A stretch of 56,039 nt of DNA from a virus. The stretch is taken from IMG/VR virus record IMGVR_UViG_3300030099_001449, positions 1 through 56,039 of that record. One strand, 5' to 3'. The position numbers were made by a program, and so were the translations under genes. The notes under the pieces were generated by a model. That model saw nothing but the letters and a program-made list of their open reading frames with translations. It made no database searches and had not been told where the DNA came from. Shown one piece after another: positions 40,701-48,973 of this stretch; positions within the stretch are counted from its first letter, which is position 1, and the number at the start of each line of letters is the position of its first letter.

Positions 40701-41761
40701 AATCTTTAAATGAATTTTTTGCTCCATTTACTGAAGAAAGCATTGTGGCAGCAAAGGTTAGAGATGTTCTTGATCCACAAACAAAAATACCAGGATTAAA
40801 GATTCTTTCAAATATTGCTGTTGGCAGAGGAGGAAAAACTGTAACTGGTGCAAAGGTATATAGAGACACTGATGATAGGGGAACCAAAGCTGCAAAAAGT
40901 TTTGCTCACATATTAGATGCAATTATTCCAAGTTTAGTACCGTTAGATGTAAGAGGAGGAGAGTTTCAAGTTGGTAGATTTCCTAGAAGTTTAATTAATT
41001 CTTTAGATTTAAATGAAGAGTTAGGTATTTCAGAAAAAGACTCAAGGGGAATAGAAAGAGATTTAACTGAAGAATTGTTTAGAGCTTTTAGTGGTATTAC
41101 CGAATCAGAAGGAACGTTTGATAAAACGTTAAAATATAAAGGATTTGAGTTTTCTAGTGATAGAAGAAGTGCTTCTGGTAAGTTTAACACAGAAGCTAGG
41201 AGACCAAACACGACCACATCTGATTTACTAGAAACTTTTAAAGAAGCTAATGAAGATAGATTTAGAGTTTATAATAAATTTTATACTGTCATAGAAGATT
41301 TTAGAACTTTAGGTTTTAAAGACTCCAAAATAAAAAAGATTTTAAAGGATGCAGGTGTGGGTGACTATAAAGATCTAATGAGAGGTAGATATAATCCATT
41401 ACCTTTTCCAAGTGACTCTGTATTAAAAGACATGAGGTCAAATGAAACTATTAACTTACTTCCAAGAAAAGAAATACAATCTTACATTAATGAACAAAGA
41501 AAAAGAAAGTTTGGAGAATCTTTTACACCAGACTCTCCTAAATTTAATTTTAATCAACCCTTTGAAGTAGAAGATCAATCAAGTATCCCAACCCCTGCTA
41601 ATGTAAACATTGCATCTGTCAGTCCTAATCTTGCACCTAGTACTCCCAACGTTGCACCTACAAACATTCAACCAAGCGTTCAGTCTGCTACGGTAACTCC
41701 CTCTGTACTAAACTATAATCCTAAAGACATAGAGATAGCTCAGAGACTTGGTAAAGTTTAG
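37784..41761 (+). CDS. Large internal virion (ejection) protein
   Basis: 1325 residues. It starts with two FDPNAPF modules (residues 7 and 23), then helical, Ala/Gly-rich stretches (AQFILPGLGAARFATSTLGK; GAAGVIAAPLLVKGALKATA) with amphipathic helices, then a long mixed-charge body. This layout is typical of the last internal core protein of T7-like and other podoviruses, which is ejected into the periplasm or membrane. No catalytic motif found. Its stop codon overlaps the stop of the leftward early operon by four bases, with no clear terminator between. Confidence 0.6.
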   Translation: MSDTPIFDPNAPFTVQEDKSIEFDPNAPFKLEEVNTSEGVVQEFAEGVASGLTKIPQGVFELGASAIDIVADTDYSPKVTQRFEDFREKYGIDPEGVAGTIGEVGAQFILPGLGAARFATSTLGKLAAAGAADAIVATDDTGSLTDVVVDWYDGEATSAQDDIGLQGQEEAKRRLLNKFKVGAEGAAGVIAAPLLVKGALKATAPIAAPILSPAARAVKAGSEKVGDYMRGLDQKIIDKEVNVFEKAIGETLSFLRYRGILPQNIAETRSLVEGFIESEAKGAKQIIGRLQKSLDDAVSKGFKLTKEGTPLTKKDMLNSIDQYLTTDSFGKAQALGRLPKEIHGDLKVMRDQVDFLSNKIMDSDFIKKNDMIPVKDSEKTLKETIRDNLGQYLRRRYAIFEDANYKPSDETFELAKAEFKGNKKQVEDLLGIEIKGPITDDIATEATNAFLAKYQNVRKKGGDFIGKVPLLKLSPGALLKKQNLTQTQKALLGEIKDPLENYVATVADLAEFSAVDNYFGKIRKLSQTNPGIAKLFRNTEGMSPNAEKKLQNEGFVILGKSRGSSKADMETPDDVLTSGWGSLYGYAVPNRVYNDLTRNVIGDLGFAGNIGRSLYSGFLRAKGATQYGKTVLSPITQIRNVSTAALFATMQGNVGRGSNLLESMRLVKHNILDKPDSLDHLKKLQRLGVINSQAELKELQSLISKGFGYTDDATVEGLPTARKFGSKLTDNPVGKFVRNIGKKAEDLYQGGDDIWKIYNFEFEKNKLRNALGKMSSDQKASFLQRKTGSPFVDQKAIDNFLDDEAARIVRNTVPNYNLAPEFIKSLRKLPVGNFIAFPYEIVRTSINTVGRGIDELADANPAIQEIGLRRLIGALTTSVVLPTTLSKMGHQFSGVTEDEMEALQRSGVPDWEKNARLVPTGRNEDGTPKYINFSYSNPYDILEKTVIAALNKMEEGKKLGKSGSEIAFEAGMESLNEFFAPFTEESIVAAKVRDVLDPQTKIPGLKILSNIAVGRGGKTVTGAKVYRDTDDRGTKAAKSFAHILDAIIPSLVPLDVRGGEFQVGRFPRSLINSLDLNEELGISEKDSRGIERDLTEELFRAFSGITESEGTFDKTLKYKGFEFSSDRRSASGKFNTEARRPNTTTSDLLETFKEANEDRFRVYNKFYTVIEDFRTLGFKDSKIKKILKDAGVGDYKDLMRGRYNPLPFPSDSVLKDMRSNETINLLPRKEIQSYINEQRKRKFGESFTPDSPKFNFNQPFEVEDQSSIPTPANVNIASVSPNLAPSTPNVAPTNIQPSVQSATVTPSVLNYNPKDIEIAQRLGKV

Positions 41762-41967
41762 TGCCTAGTTTCTATATTAATACCATTCCCACCAAGCAAT
41801 TGAATTAAATCGTCAGCAGATTCTTTTACTGCTTCTATTGCTGATTCATCTTCTAATGCTGCCGCAACTGCTAAACTTACTCCTATAAGATTCATAAGAG
41901 CGTCTAGTTGCATGGGGTGCATCTTCTTTAAACTAAGTACCTTTTTACTATGTTCTGTGTATTTCAT
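41758..41967 (-). CDS. Small helical protein after DNA polymerase
   Basis: 69 residues from the ATG at 41967, which overlaps the polymerase stop by one base (TAATG); an upstream start six codons earlier would overlap the polymerase more. KKVLSLKKMHPMQLDALMNL, then IGVSLAVAAALEDESAIEAV. Helical, moderately hydrophobic. Could be a polymerase accessory or a regulator. Unassigned. Its stop overlaps that of the convergent ejection-protein gene. Confidence 0.55.
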   Translation of the reverse strand: MKYTEHSKKVLSLKKMHPMQLDALMNLIGVSLAVAAALEDESAIEAVKESADDLIQLLGGNGINIETRH

Positions 41968-43874
41968 TAATCTACCTCTCCCCAATTATTAGCAAGAACG
42001 TCATCTACTTTAGATGGCACTTTTAGTATATCATTTAATCCATTTTCCATAATATCTTTTATTTTTTTAGCTTGATTCTTATCTTGTACTGAGAAGCATA
42101 ACTCATCATGCACTGTTAACATAGGTAGTAATCCCTCCTTATAACAATCAGCCATAGCTTTTTTTGTTTGATCTGCAGCTGAACCTTGTATCAATTTGTT
42201 TAAAGCCTTGTATGTAAACGCTCTTCTTAGAGGTTGACCATACTCTTTCATAGCATCTTCATATAATAATGGTTTGTTATAACCAAAAGACTTTGGTTCC
42301 CATAAATGAAAATGACAACGTCTACCTAGCAAAGTTCGAATCACTCCATAGTCTAAAGCTTGTTTGGATGCTATGTCGGCTAAGTCTTTTACAAAAGGAA
42401 CTTTAGACTTGTGTGTGTTCAATATGTCAGAGGCTTCTTCTAAAGATACCCCTAACTGATTCGCTAGTTTACCTTTACCCATACCATACATAATACCAAG
42501 ATTTACTGTCTTTGCTTCCTTACGACTAATCCCGGCAAAGTCTGCAACCATCTGATGTAAATCAACGTCACCATTATGATACTCCTCTACAATACCATCT
42601 ACCATTTCATGTTTTCTTTTACCAAGACTCGCAGCAAAGTGAACCAAGAGCCTTGGTTCCTGACTAGAATAATCAAAGGATCCCCACTTGGTGTCCTCTT
42701 CTGGTAAAAACAAACCACGTATCATCTTTCTGATCTCTGGATCTCTAGCCGGTATCTGTTGCAGATTAGGATTAGATGAAGAGAACCTACCTGTCACAGT
42801 TCCACCATCATCACTTCTTAACTGGTGGAACTCTGCATGAATGCGTCCTTTGTGTGCATGAGTTTTAATTGTATTAATAAAAGTAGAACCTGCCTTATCA
42901 AACTCTCTGACCTTTACAATTGCTTGACATACTTCATGTGGGTGATTCGCTAAGAATTGTTTTGTAAAAGAAGGAGACCCTATTTCTGTTTTAGGATATT
43001 TTAAATTAAGTTTATCAAAAACTTGTCTAACCGAATCACTTGCCCAGGGTTTGATATCAATACTAGTTTTTAATTTTATCCATTCCTTTAGTTCTTTTAC
43101 TTTGTGAGATAAAGAAACATCTATTTGATCTGCCTTGTCTAAATTAACACGAACTCCATGCGTTCTCATATCTAGCATGGTGGGTATGAGACTTGTTTCT
43201 AACTTCCAGATATTCCATAGATCTTGTTTCTCAATCTCTTGTTTTAATCGCTCCCAAAGTTTTAGTGTCATAACAGCATCTTGTTCTGCATAAGCACCTA
43301 CCTTTGCTGGTGGTAGTATCCACATGTCTGCCTTTGGATCTATGCCCCAGTCTTTTGCAGTAGCACGTAATAGTTTTTCATCCTTACGCATGTTAATCCA
43401 ATCTCTTCCTAGATTATCCAAGCTATAAGAAAATCTATTTTCATCTACGATAGCACCAGTGACCATAGTATCAATGACTCTTCCTTGTACCTCGATACCC
43501 TCGGCTCGTAACCAACCCAGATCATAGGTAGCATTGTGCATAATCTTATCTACATTTGGAGTTTCCATCTGTTTTTTAAACCAACGCATTGTTATTTTAG
43601 GATCTAAGTTATGTCCATTCTTGTGTCGGATAGGGAAGTATCCATAGTAATCACCAGCTGCAACTGCTATGCCTACGATAAAACCATCTTTTCTACACCA
43701 TCCGGGACCTAGTTCCTTGATCCTTGGATCATGCGTTTCTAAATCAACCGCTACTTGTCTATACTGTGAAAGATCTGGATAGTCACAAGGAATATTCCAA
43801 TCTTTATCTATGACATCAATCTCTAATCTATGAAAATAATCAATAGTGCTTTTGTCTTTTCTATCTCTTGCCAT
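41967..43874 (-). CDS. DNA polymerase, family A
   Basis: 635 residues. N-terminal 3'-5' exonuclease: VAVDLETHDP (ExoI), MHNATYDLGWLRAEG (ExoII), YAEQDAVMTL (ExoIII). Polymerase: GTVTGRFSSSNPNLQQIPAR, motif A FDYSSQEPRLLVHF, motif B RKEAKTVNLGIMYG, motif C TVHDELCF. The residue matching E. coli Pol I Phe762 is Leu459, a variant common in marine phages and reported to alter speed or fidelity. No 5' nuclease domain. Replicates the phage genome with the primase, helicase and SSB genes of the same operon. Overlaps the next gene by 14 bases. Confidence 0.93.
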   Translation of the reverse strand: MARDRKDKSTIDYFHRLEIDVIDKDWNIPCDYPDLSQYRQVAVDLETHDPRIKELGPGWCRKDGFIVGIAVAAGDYYGYFPIRHKNGHNLDPKITMRWFKKQMETPNVDKIMHNATYDLGWLRAEGIEVQGRVIDTMVTGAIVDENRFSYSLDNLGRDWINMRKDEKLLRATAKDWGIDPKADMWILPPAKVGAYAEQDAVMTLKLWERLKQEIEKQDLWNIWKLETSLIPTMLDMRTHGVRVNLDKADQIDVSLSHKVKELKEWIKLKTSIDIKPWASDSVRQVFDKLNLKYPKTEIGSPSFTKQFLANHPHEVCQAIVKVREFDKAGSTFINTIKTHAHKGRIHAEFHQLRSDDGGTVTGRFSSSNPNLQQIPARDPEIRKMIRGLFLPEEDTKWGSFDYSSQEPRLLVHFAASLGKRKHEMVDGIVEEYHNGDVDLHQMVADFAGISRKEAKTVNLGIMYGMGKGKLANQLGVSLEEASDILNTHKSKVPFVKDLADIASKQALDYGVIRTLLGRRCHFHLWEPKSFGYNKPLLYEDAMKEYGQPLRRAFTYKALNKLIQGSAADQTKKAMADCYKEGLLPMLTVHDELCFSVQDKNQAKKIKDIMENGLNDILKVPSKVDDVLANNWGEVD

Positions 43875-44124
43875 CTAACTCGCCCCCTAAACCTGCATAT
43901 CCACAGATATCAACCCATGAATCTTCTTTATCCTCATGCACAAGACGAGCTAATTTTAAGGCAATCATACAAAGATACACTTGTTTTACAGTTACTTCGT
44001 GACCAAAAACAACAGACCAAATATCTGCTATTCTTTTATGATTAACATAAGCATCACCATAATCTTTTGCTCTGTCACCATTAATTAATCTTTCTGCCTC
44101 TTGTAATATTTTTTCTCTTTTCAC
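43861..44124 (-). CDS. DUF6378-like phage protein
   Basis: 87 residues with a GTG start (44124) that overlaps the preceding TGA by four bases (GTGA). AERLINGDRAKDYGDAYVNH, then ALKLARLVHEDKEDSWVDIC, then GYAGLGGEL, the conserved pattern of a common phage family without known function (recalled as DUF6378, unverified). Probable nucleic-acid metabolism helper by context. All-helical. Confidence 0.65.
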   Translation of the reverse strand: MKREKILQEAERLINGDRAKDYGDAYVNHKRIADIWSVVFGHEVTVKQVYLCMIALKLARLVHEDKEDSWVDICGYAGLGGELDGKR

Positions 44125-44276
44125 TGTATCTTCTCCTTTGGATCAATGTATCTACCACACTCTACACACTGGTCTTTAGAGTATTTATCCCAATAAGTTT
44201 TCCATGTGTATCCACAAGGACATTCATAGTTCAACAGAAACAATGGTTTCTGAACTCGTCTTTTTTTATTTTTCAT
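44121..44276 (-). CDS. Small zinc-ribbon protein
   Basis: 51 residues. Basic start (KNKKRRVQKPLFLLNYE), then CPCGYTWKTYWDKY and CVECGRY: a two-knuckle zinc ribbon with CxCG and CxxCG pairs. It starts four bases before the helicase stop (ATGA) and is coupled to the GTG start of the next gene. Such ribbons often bind DNA or polymerase; nothing more specific. Confidence 0.6.
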   Translation of the reverse strand: MKNKKRRVQKPLFLLNYECPCGYTWKTYWDKYSKDQCVECGRYIDPKEKIQ

Positions 44277-45802
44277 ATTATGTACCTGTATTTTTTATCT
44301 GATTCTATTAAGTATAAGTTTTGTTTTGCTCGAGTAACTGCTACGTAGAATACTCTATGTTCGTCCTCTGGATGTTTACCCTCTGCACAAGCTTGAGTTG
44401 AACCCAAATAAACGGCAACGTTATCATCCTCCCCTCCTTTCATAGCATGGATGGTTGATAGTTTGATACGAGGAATACCCTCTATAGACTCTCCTCTTCT
44501 TTCAAGAGCTGCTATATACAACTTCTCTTCTTCACTTAGTCTGACTATGTCCTTTGCATCTCGACTCAAAGGGGCAAGCATACCAAAATCTTTTACGAGT
44601 TCTGCATGTGTAACATCCGCATCTGGAGCCAACATATCAAGTAAAGATGCAGAACCTCTAGCCACAACTGCATCCTTCCCCATTTTAGGAACGGACTTAT
44701 AAAATCTTTTTATCGTATCAACTGGTAAAGCATAGTAGTTTTGTAAATACTTCCATATAGACATGACATCTAAGTGTTCTTGTTTTATAGATGATCTCCC
44801 TTTTATGGAATAAAAATAACCTAACGACCTTAAATCTTCTGCCATGTCTCTTACAAAGTTATTTGTTCTTGCCATGATAGTCCAAGAACCTTGATCTAAT
44901 GGTAGGTCTTCAACTCTCCATACCCAATCTACTTTTCCTTCCTCCTCTCTTGGATAAAACTCTTTAGCTATTCTGTTAGGTATGCGTCTAGATATGCGCT
45001 CAGACAACGCCCAGACACTACGTGGTAGGCGAAAAGATTTATTAAGTACTTTTATATTGTCAGAGGAATTGGCAAATCTCTGGACGTTTACGCCTGTCCA
45101 ACGATGGATTGCCTGATCATCATCACCAGCAATAATAATTTGATCAGAATTGTTTGCCATCTTTTCCACCATTGTCCACTGCAAAGGAGTTAAATCTTGT
45201 GCCTCATCTACAATTAAAAGATCAAGATAGGGTGGATCTACATCCTCTATGTACTTCTTTATCATGTCAGAAAAATCTAGTTTGTTAGCGTTACCCTTAT
45301 ATAATAAAAGTTGATTAGATATCTGGACTAATTTTTCAAAGTACAAGGTATAATCACTAGCGTTACTATACTCAACATCAAGTGGTACTTCTTTGTAAGT
45401 TGCTCTCATTATCATCTGTAAATACTTGGAACCTGAACCACCAATCGTAGGAATAAGAACTCCTTCATCCGGGGATGTCGCATCTGCACCCTCAAAGTCC
45501 ACACCAAGCATATTACTTAACGTTCTGTAATCCTCTCTTCCCATTACATCGGCAGAGTCTAAACCTAGTCCATGAAACCCAGTAGCATGTAACGTTCTAA
45601 AGTGTGGAAAGTCATCCTTTGTAAGATTAAACTCTGCACATGCCCTATCAATAAACTCTCTTATGGCTTTGGTCGTGAATGAAACCACTCCAATACGAGA
45701 AGGACTTATCCCATCAGCAAGAGCATTCTTCACTTCTTGTATCAAAGTGTAAGTTTTACCACATCCTGGTGGACCTAGTATTAGTTTACTATTCTCTATC
45801 AT
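44273..45802 (-). CDS. SF1 (UvrD/PcrA-like) DNA helicase
   Basis: 509 residues. Walker A LGPPGCGKT (residues 8-16), motif Ia-like VVSFTTKAI, Walker B LLIVDEAQD, motif III IIAGDDDQAIHRWTG, NKSFRLP (IV), STIHAMKGGE (V) and FYVAVTRAKQNLYL (VI), all in order for a superfamily 1A helicase. ATP-driven unwinding during replication, repair or recombination. Joined to both neighbours by four-base overlaps. Length is shorter than host UvrD, consistent with a trimmed phage form. Confidence 0.9.
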   Translation of the reverse strand: MIENSKLILGPPGCGKTYTLIQEVKNALADGISPSRIGVVSFTTKAIREFIDRACAEFNLTKDDFPHFRTLHATGFHGLGLDSADVMGREDYRTLSNMLGVDFEGADATSPDEGVLIPTIGGSGSKYLQMIMRATYKEVPLDVEYSNASDYTLYFEKLVQISNQLLLYKGNANKLDFSDMIKKYIEDVDPPYLDLLIVDEAQDLTPLQWTMVEKMANNSDQIIIAGDDDQAIHRWTGVNVQRFANSSDNIKVLNKSFRLPRSVWALSERISRRIPNRIAKEFYPREEEGKVDWVWRVEDLPLDQGSWTIMARTNNFVRDMAEDLRSLGYFYSIKGRSSIKQEHLDVMSIWKYLQNYYALPVDTIKRFYKSVPKMGKDAVVARGSASLLDMLAPDADVTHAELVKDFGMLAPLSRDAKDIVRLSEEEKLYIAALERRGESIEGIPRIKLSTIHAMKGGEDDNVAVYLGSTQACAEGKHPEDEHRVFYVAVTRAKQNLYLIESDKKYRYII

Positions 45803-46014
45803 TCGAATAAACTTCTAGCTCTCTTTTCTTCTAACCATTTTTCAACGTCCTCTCGAATCCATCTGGCTGACATTCTTTTTGTATTGTCATCACCAAACTT
45901 AATTGGTTTTGGAAAACGTTCCTCCTTCACCCATTTGTATATGGCTGACTCCGATACGTTTAACCATTCTGTTATGTCGCCAATCCTCATTAGCTTAGAA
46001 GGGTATTTCGTCAT
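45799..46014 (-). CDS. AlpA/MerR-like helix-turn-helix protein
   Basis: 71 residues from the ATG at 46014 (GAGGA upstream; an adjacent GTG at 46017 is the alternative). MRIGDITEWLNVSESAIYKW, then VKEERFPKPIKFG, then RWIREDVEKWLEEK: the winged-helix excisionase/AlpA pattern that binds DNA. Fully inside the replication operon between primase and helicase, so it may be a regulator or a replication protein loader. No integrase is present, so excisionase use is unlikely. Confidence 0.75.
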   Translation of the reverse strand: MTKYPSKLMRIGDITEWLNVSESAIYKWVKEERFPKPIKFGDDNTKRMSARWIREDVEKWLEEKRARSLFE

Positions 46015-47530
46015 CACCTATTTCCTCTGTTTCTAGTTTCACTTCTTCTCCTTTAAATTCTGGAACCCACCATACTCTTATTGTTGTTCGATCCCCCGAT
46101 TCCTTTCGTATGCTCTTGTGTCCACTGCAATCATTGTCCTCATTTAGTTTCTTCAACTGTTCTTGTATCTGCGCTCTGGTGAAATGTGTGAACTTACGAT
46201 TGTTCAAAAACTCTACGAGACCAGACATAGTAAACATGGTTAATCCCTCATCTGTCCAAGGCTTACCATGTATAAGTTCCTCTGGATGTATGGCTCGTAT
46301 TCTGTTCGTACAATAAATACGTAGAAGCTCTGTAAACTGACCAGATACTTTCAGTTCCTCCGGAACCTCAAGCTTTGTTGCATCTTTTAGCAGTTGAGAT
46401 ATGGTTTGATGCCACTTGTTTGGACGCATGGTAGGTGGCATTTCAAGTATCTGCTCCATGCAAGCACGTTGAAATAAAGTTTGATTTTGCAATTGCTCTG
46501 TGGATAGTTGCACTCTTTGTCCAGCAACATCTAAAAAATAAAGTCTTGGTTCTGATAATAAGATAGTCAAACTACCAATGGCAGGCATCTCTGGTCCTTG
46601 ATCACCCACGCCATACTTTCTTGTTACACAAAGCTGCTTGTCACAATAACTCTTGAATGGTTCTTGTTCACACGTGTAAAAATATTCCTTCTTGTCCAAA
46701 GATTTCTGTAAGTTCATCACTTCTTTGGCATCTAGTGGAGTTGTAAACATTTGACGATTCATTGTCTCGAACTCCTTGACCCAGTCATCTGGAGTCTTCA
46801 ATCGACAGTATACTCCACACATAAATAACTTTTTATTTCGGTCCTCGCTACTTGGACCATCTGCAAATAAATGTTCCAGACATGGTGGGCCATCTGTAAA
46901 ATATTTTCTTTTACCGGAAACAGAACTTTTCTCTAGCTTATCTATAGATATTCTGCTTTTCTGCATGAACTCTACAAACTCATCAAGCTCCATTGCCTCC
47001 CCTTTTTTGTTAAAGCAATACCGTTGTGTAAGTTCTGCTTTGAAATAAGGTAAGTTAATAAAGTTACCTACATCTCCACGTTCTGACAGTATCTTATCTT
47101 GCTTTGGAAATATCTCACATCCACTATGACCCAAAGCCACCGCCATTTCTAATAAATATTCTCTAACAATAGACGCTTGTTCGTAGTGTGATAAGAACAA
47201 GAACAAGTGCGCTCCCCCGGATTTAGACCTACAATGCACCAGAGGTAGTTTTAGTTTTTGTATTTTCTGCTGCAGTGTTTGATGATCTAGGTCATAAACA
47301 TCCACATCCAAGGCCCCCCATTTGCACTCGTTCTTGTCATTGATGGGGATAGCACCTACCCCCTTTTGACCATTGAGATGGCCCTTTAATAACTCAATGG
47401 TCAATGGCTCACGCACAATGCGACTATCCGCATCGGCCTTGCCATTCCTACCAATTCTCCCCACGTTGGTAGTACCATGTGCCACCTTCGATCCCTCAAA
47501 GGTGGCAAGCATTTGTTGAGCTAGTGACAT
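45995..47530 (-). CDS. AEP-type primase with SSB-like acidic tip
   Basis: 511 residues. N-terminal 200 residues resemble the archaeo-eukaryotic primase fold of phage and TOTE primases: KWGALDVDVYD with metal-binding Asp75-x-Asp77, and CRSKSGGAHLFLFL. A middle Cys-bearing region (PPCLEHLFADG; CEQEPFKSYCDKQLC) may bind zinc. C-terminal part (about 320-500) is helical, possibly helicase- or template-binding. The last residues GDDEIPF equal the tip of the neighbouring SSB-like protein. Synthesises RNA or DNA primers for the polymerase. Confidence 0.75.
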   Translation of the reverse strand: MSLAQQMLATFEGSKVAHGTTNVGRIGRNGKADADSRIVREPLTIELLKGHLNGQKGVGAIPINDKNECKWGALDVDVYDLDHQTLQQKIQKLKLPLVHCRSKSGGAHLFLFLSHYEQASIVREYLLEMAVALGHSGCEIFPKQDKILSERGDVGNFINLPYFKAELTQRYCFNKKGEAMELDEFVEFMQKSRISIDKLEKSSVSGKRKYFTDGPPCLEHLFADGPSSEDRNKKLFMCGVYCRLKTPDDWVKEFETMNRQMFTTPLDAKEVMNLQKSLDKKEYFYTCEQEPFKSYCDKQLCVTRKYGVGDQGPEMPAIGSLTILLSEPRLYFLDVAGQRVQLSTEQLQNQTLFQRACMEQILEMPPTMRPNKWHQTISQLLKDATKLEVPEELKVSGQFTELLRIYCTNRIRAIHPEELIHGKPWTDEGLTMFTMSGLVEFLNNRKFTHFTRAQIQEQLKKLNEDNDCSGHKSIRKESGDRTTIRVWWVPEFKGEEVKLETEEIGDDEIPF

Positions 47531-48321
47531 TAGAATGGAATCTCGTCACTGTCCTTATCAACTTTTGTTTGTGTTTGTTCAGGTGAATCTGTTTTAACTT
47601 CACCCTTGGCACTTGAGACATGCAAAGTCTTAGCCTGGTTAAAAAGATTACCATCTTGAATCAAACCAACTTTAGTAACAGAATAGTTAAAGTAAGTTTG
47701 ATTTTGTTTATTTGTCTCCTCTACAGTTTTAAGCATCCAAATGTTACCAAAGATAGGACATGGAGCAATCTTATTAGTCTTTGGATGAGTGATTGTCTGT
47801 AAGTTGATCTGTGTTTTCCACCTACGACTAACCTTGAGTGCTGTACTTTTCATATCAAGAACAGCTGGTGTCCAAGAACCATCACTAGATTTTACCAACA
47901 CAACATAGTTATCTGCCTTAACAACTTCATTGCCATTTGGTAAAGTTTCTGTTGCTCCTTCTCTTGTTGTCTGTGTAAGTACAGAATCTTTGGGATCTAT
48001 CTCACCTACAAATCCACCACCATCATCAAGAGATACCCATTCGGTATATTTAGTCTGAACGTAGCAAGGCACGATCTCTACACCTTTATCCCAATATTCT
48101 TGAGTAAGATTATTAAAGATATCACCTTGTCCACAACCATCTATAAACTTAGCATCAGACTTCTTAATCTCTGGTGACATGGCTTGTGCAATACGAATAA
48201 AAGGCATTTGCATTTCATCACTTGCAAAATCGGCCCCTGCACCTGCCATACTAAATAAATCATCAGCTAATTCTGTAGAAATTACTCCGTCCTTAACTGC
48301 ATTTGCTACTGCGTTTGCCAT
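47530..48321 (-). CDS. SSB-like single-stranded DNA-binding protein
   Basis: 263 residues. Opens MANAVANAVKDGVISTELAD and has an OB-fold-like central region (about 60-210; VEIVPCYVQTKYTEWVSLDD, WMLKTVEETNKQNQTYFNYS). The C-terminus is acidic and ends DSDEIPF, like bacterial SSB (DDDIPF) and the acidic tail of T7 gp2.5, the docking site for replication partners. Between primase and the coiled-coil gene, with one-base overlaps on both sides. The OB-fold is inferred. Confidence 0.65.
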   Translation of the reverse strand: MANAVANAVKDGVISTELADDLFSMAGAGADFASDEMQMPFIRIAQAMSPEIKKSDAKFIDGCGQGDIFNNLTQEYWDKGVEIVPCYVQTKYTEWVSLDDGGGFVGEIDPKDSVLTQTTREGATETLPNGNEVVKADNYVVLVKSSDGSWTPAVLDMKSTALKVSRRWKTQINLQTITHPKTNKIAPCPIFGNIWMLKTVEETNKQNQTYFNYSVTKVGLIQDGNLFNQAKTLHVSSAKGEVKTDSPEQTQTKVDKDSDEIPF

Positions 48322-48890
48322 TATGCTTTCCTCCCTATACTAGCAACGTTTCTTACATAACCTCCCAACAAATCTAGATCTAAAGAAATGCCTTTCTCTA
48401 ATCCATCTTTGATGAAACTTTTTAATGTACTTGCATGAACTGAAGTCTTTTGAACTGGATCAAAACCTTTATCTTGTAAAAGACCAATCACATCACCAGC
48501 TAAATTATCTTCACCTTTTGAAAAGGACATGGTTACATCATTCTTAATAATACCATCATGTCCATTCTCTCGGAGCCATGCAAATGCAGCTTCTTTATTT
48601 GCTTCCGTAATCCTTGCATCAATTTTCTGCACAAGTTTTACCTCGACACCATTAAACGTGCCTCTGGTTTGACCCATTTCTTCCATCAATGCAGGTATAC
48701 GTTCTGTCTCAAGTTGATATTTAATTTTATTCAAACGTTTCAACTCTGTCTCCATATTTGAAATTTGATCATTCACGTCCTGGACTTGAGATACCAAGGA
48801 GCTAAGATCTTTACCAGTTTCTACGTTTACATCTTTTAATGCACTGGCTACATCAAACATGTCATCAAATATTTTTGTATCTGTATTCAT
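48321..48890 (-). CDS. Coiled-coil early protein
   Basis: 189 residues from the ATG at 48890 (GGAG upstream; longer starts at 48902 and 48935 are weaker). A leading helix (FDDMFDVASALKDVNVE), a long coiled coil (about 35-75, LSSLVSQVQDVNDQISNMET), then a globular part (EAAFAWLRENGHDGIIKNDV; KGISLDLDLLGGYVRNVASI). Found in similar places in other marine phages, no function known; a replication- or nuclease-inhibitor (Gam-like) role is only a guess. Confidence 0.55.
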   Translation of the reverse strand: MNTDTKIFDDMFDVASALKDVNVETGKDLSSLVSQVQDVNDQISNMETELKRLNKIKYQLETERIPALMEEMGQTRGTFNGVEVKLVQKIDARITEANKEAAFAWLRENGHDGIIKNDVTMSFSKGEDNLAGDVIGLLQDKGFDPVQKTSVHASTLKSFIKDGLEKGISLDLDLLGGYVRNVASIGRKA

Positions 48891-48923
48891 TAAACACTCC
48901 ATTGTTTTTGTTTCAGATAAGGA

Positions 48924-48952
48924 TTGACAAATCATTTCGTCATCCGTAATGT
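48924..48952 (+). promoter_or_regulatory. Promoter of the SNF2 helicase pair
   Basis: TTGACA (48924-48929) with 17 bases to TAATGT (48947-48952) on the plus strand, perfect -35. It starts the only rightward transcript within the leftward early block; transcription starts about 14 bases before the ATG at 48974. It overlaps the 5' leader of the divergent coiled-coil gene. Confidence 0.6.
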
Positions 48953-48973
48953 GGAGTATAGTGGAGATATATA

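Noticed and set aside
45799-46014. Excisionase and lysogeny module
   Set aside because: The AlpA-like protein sits within a replication operon, and there is no integrase or repressor-like lysogeny cassette.
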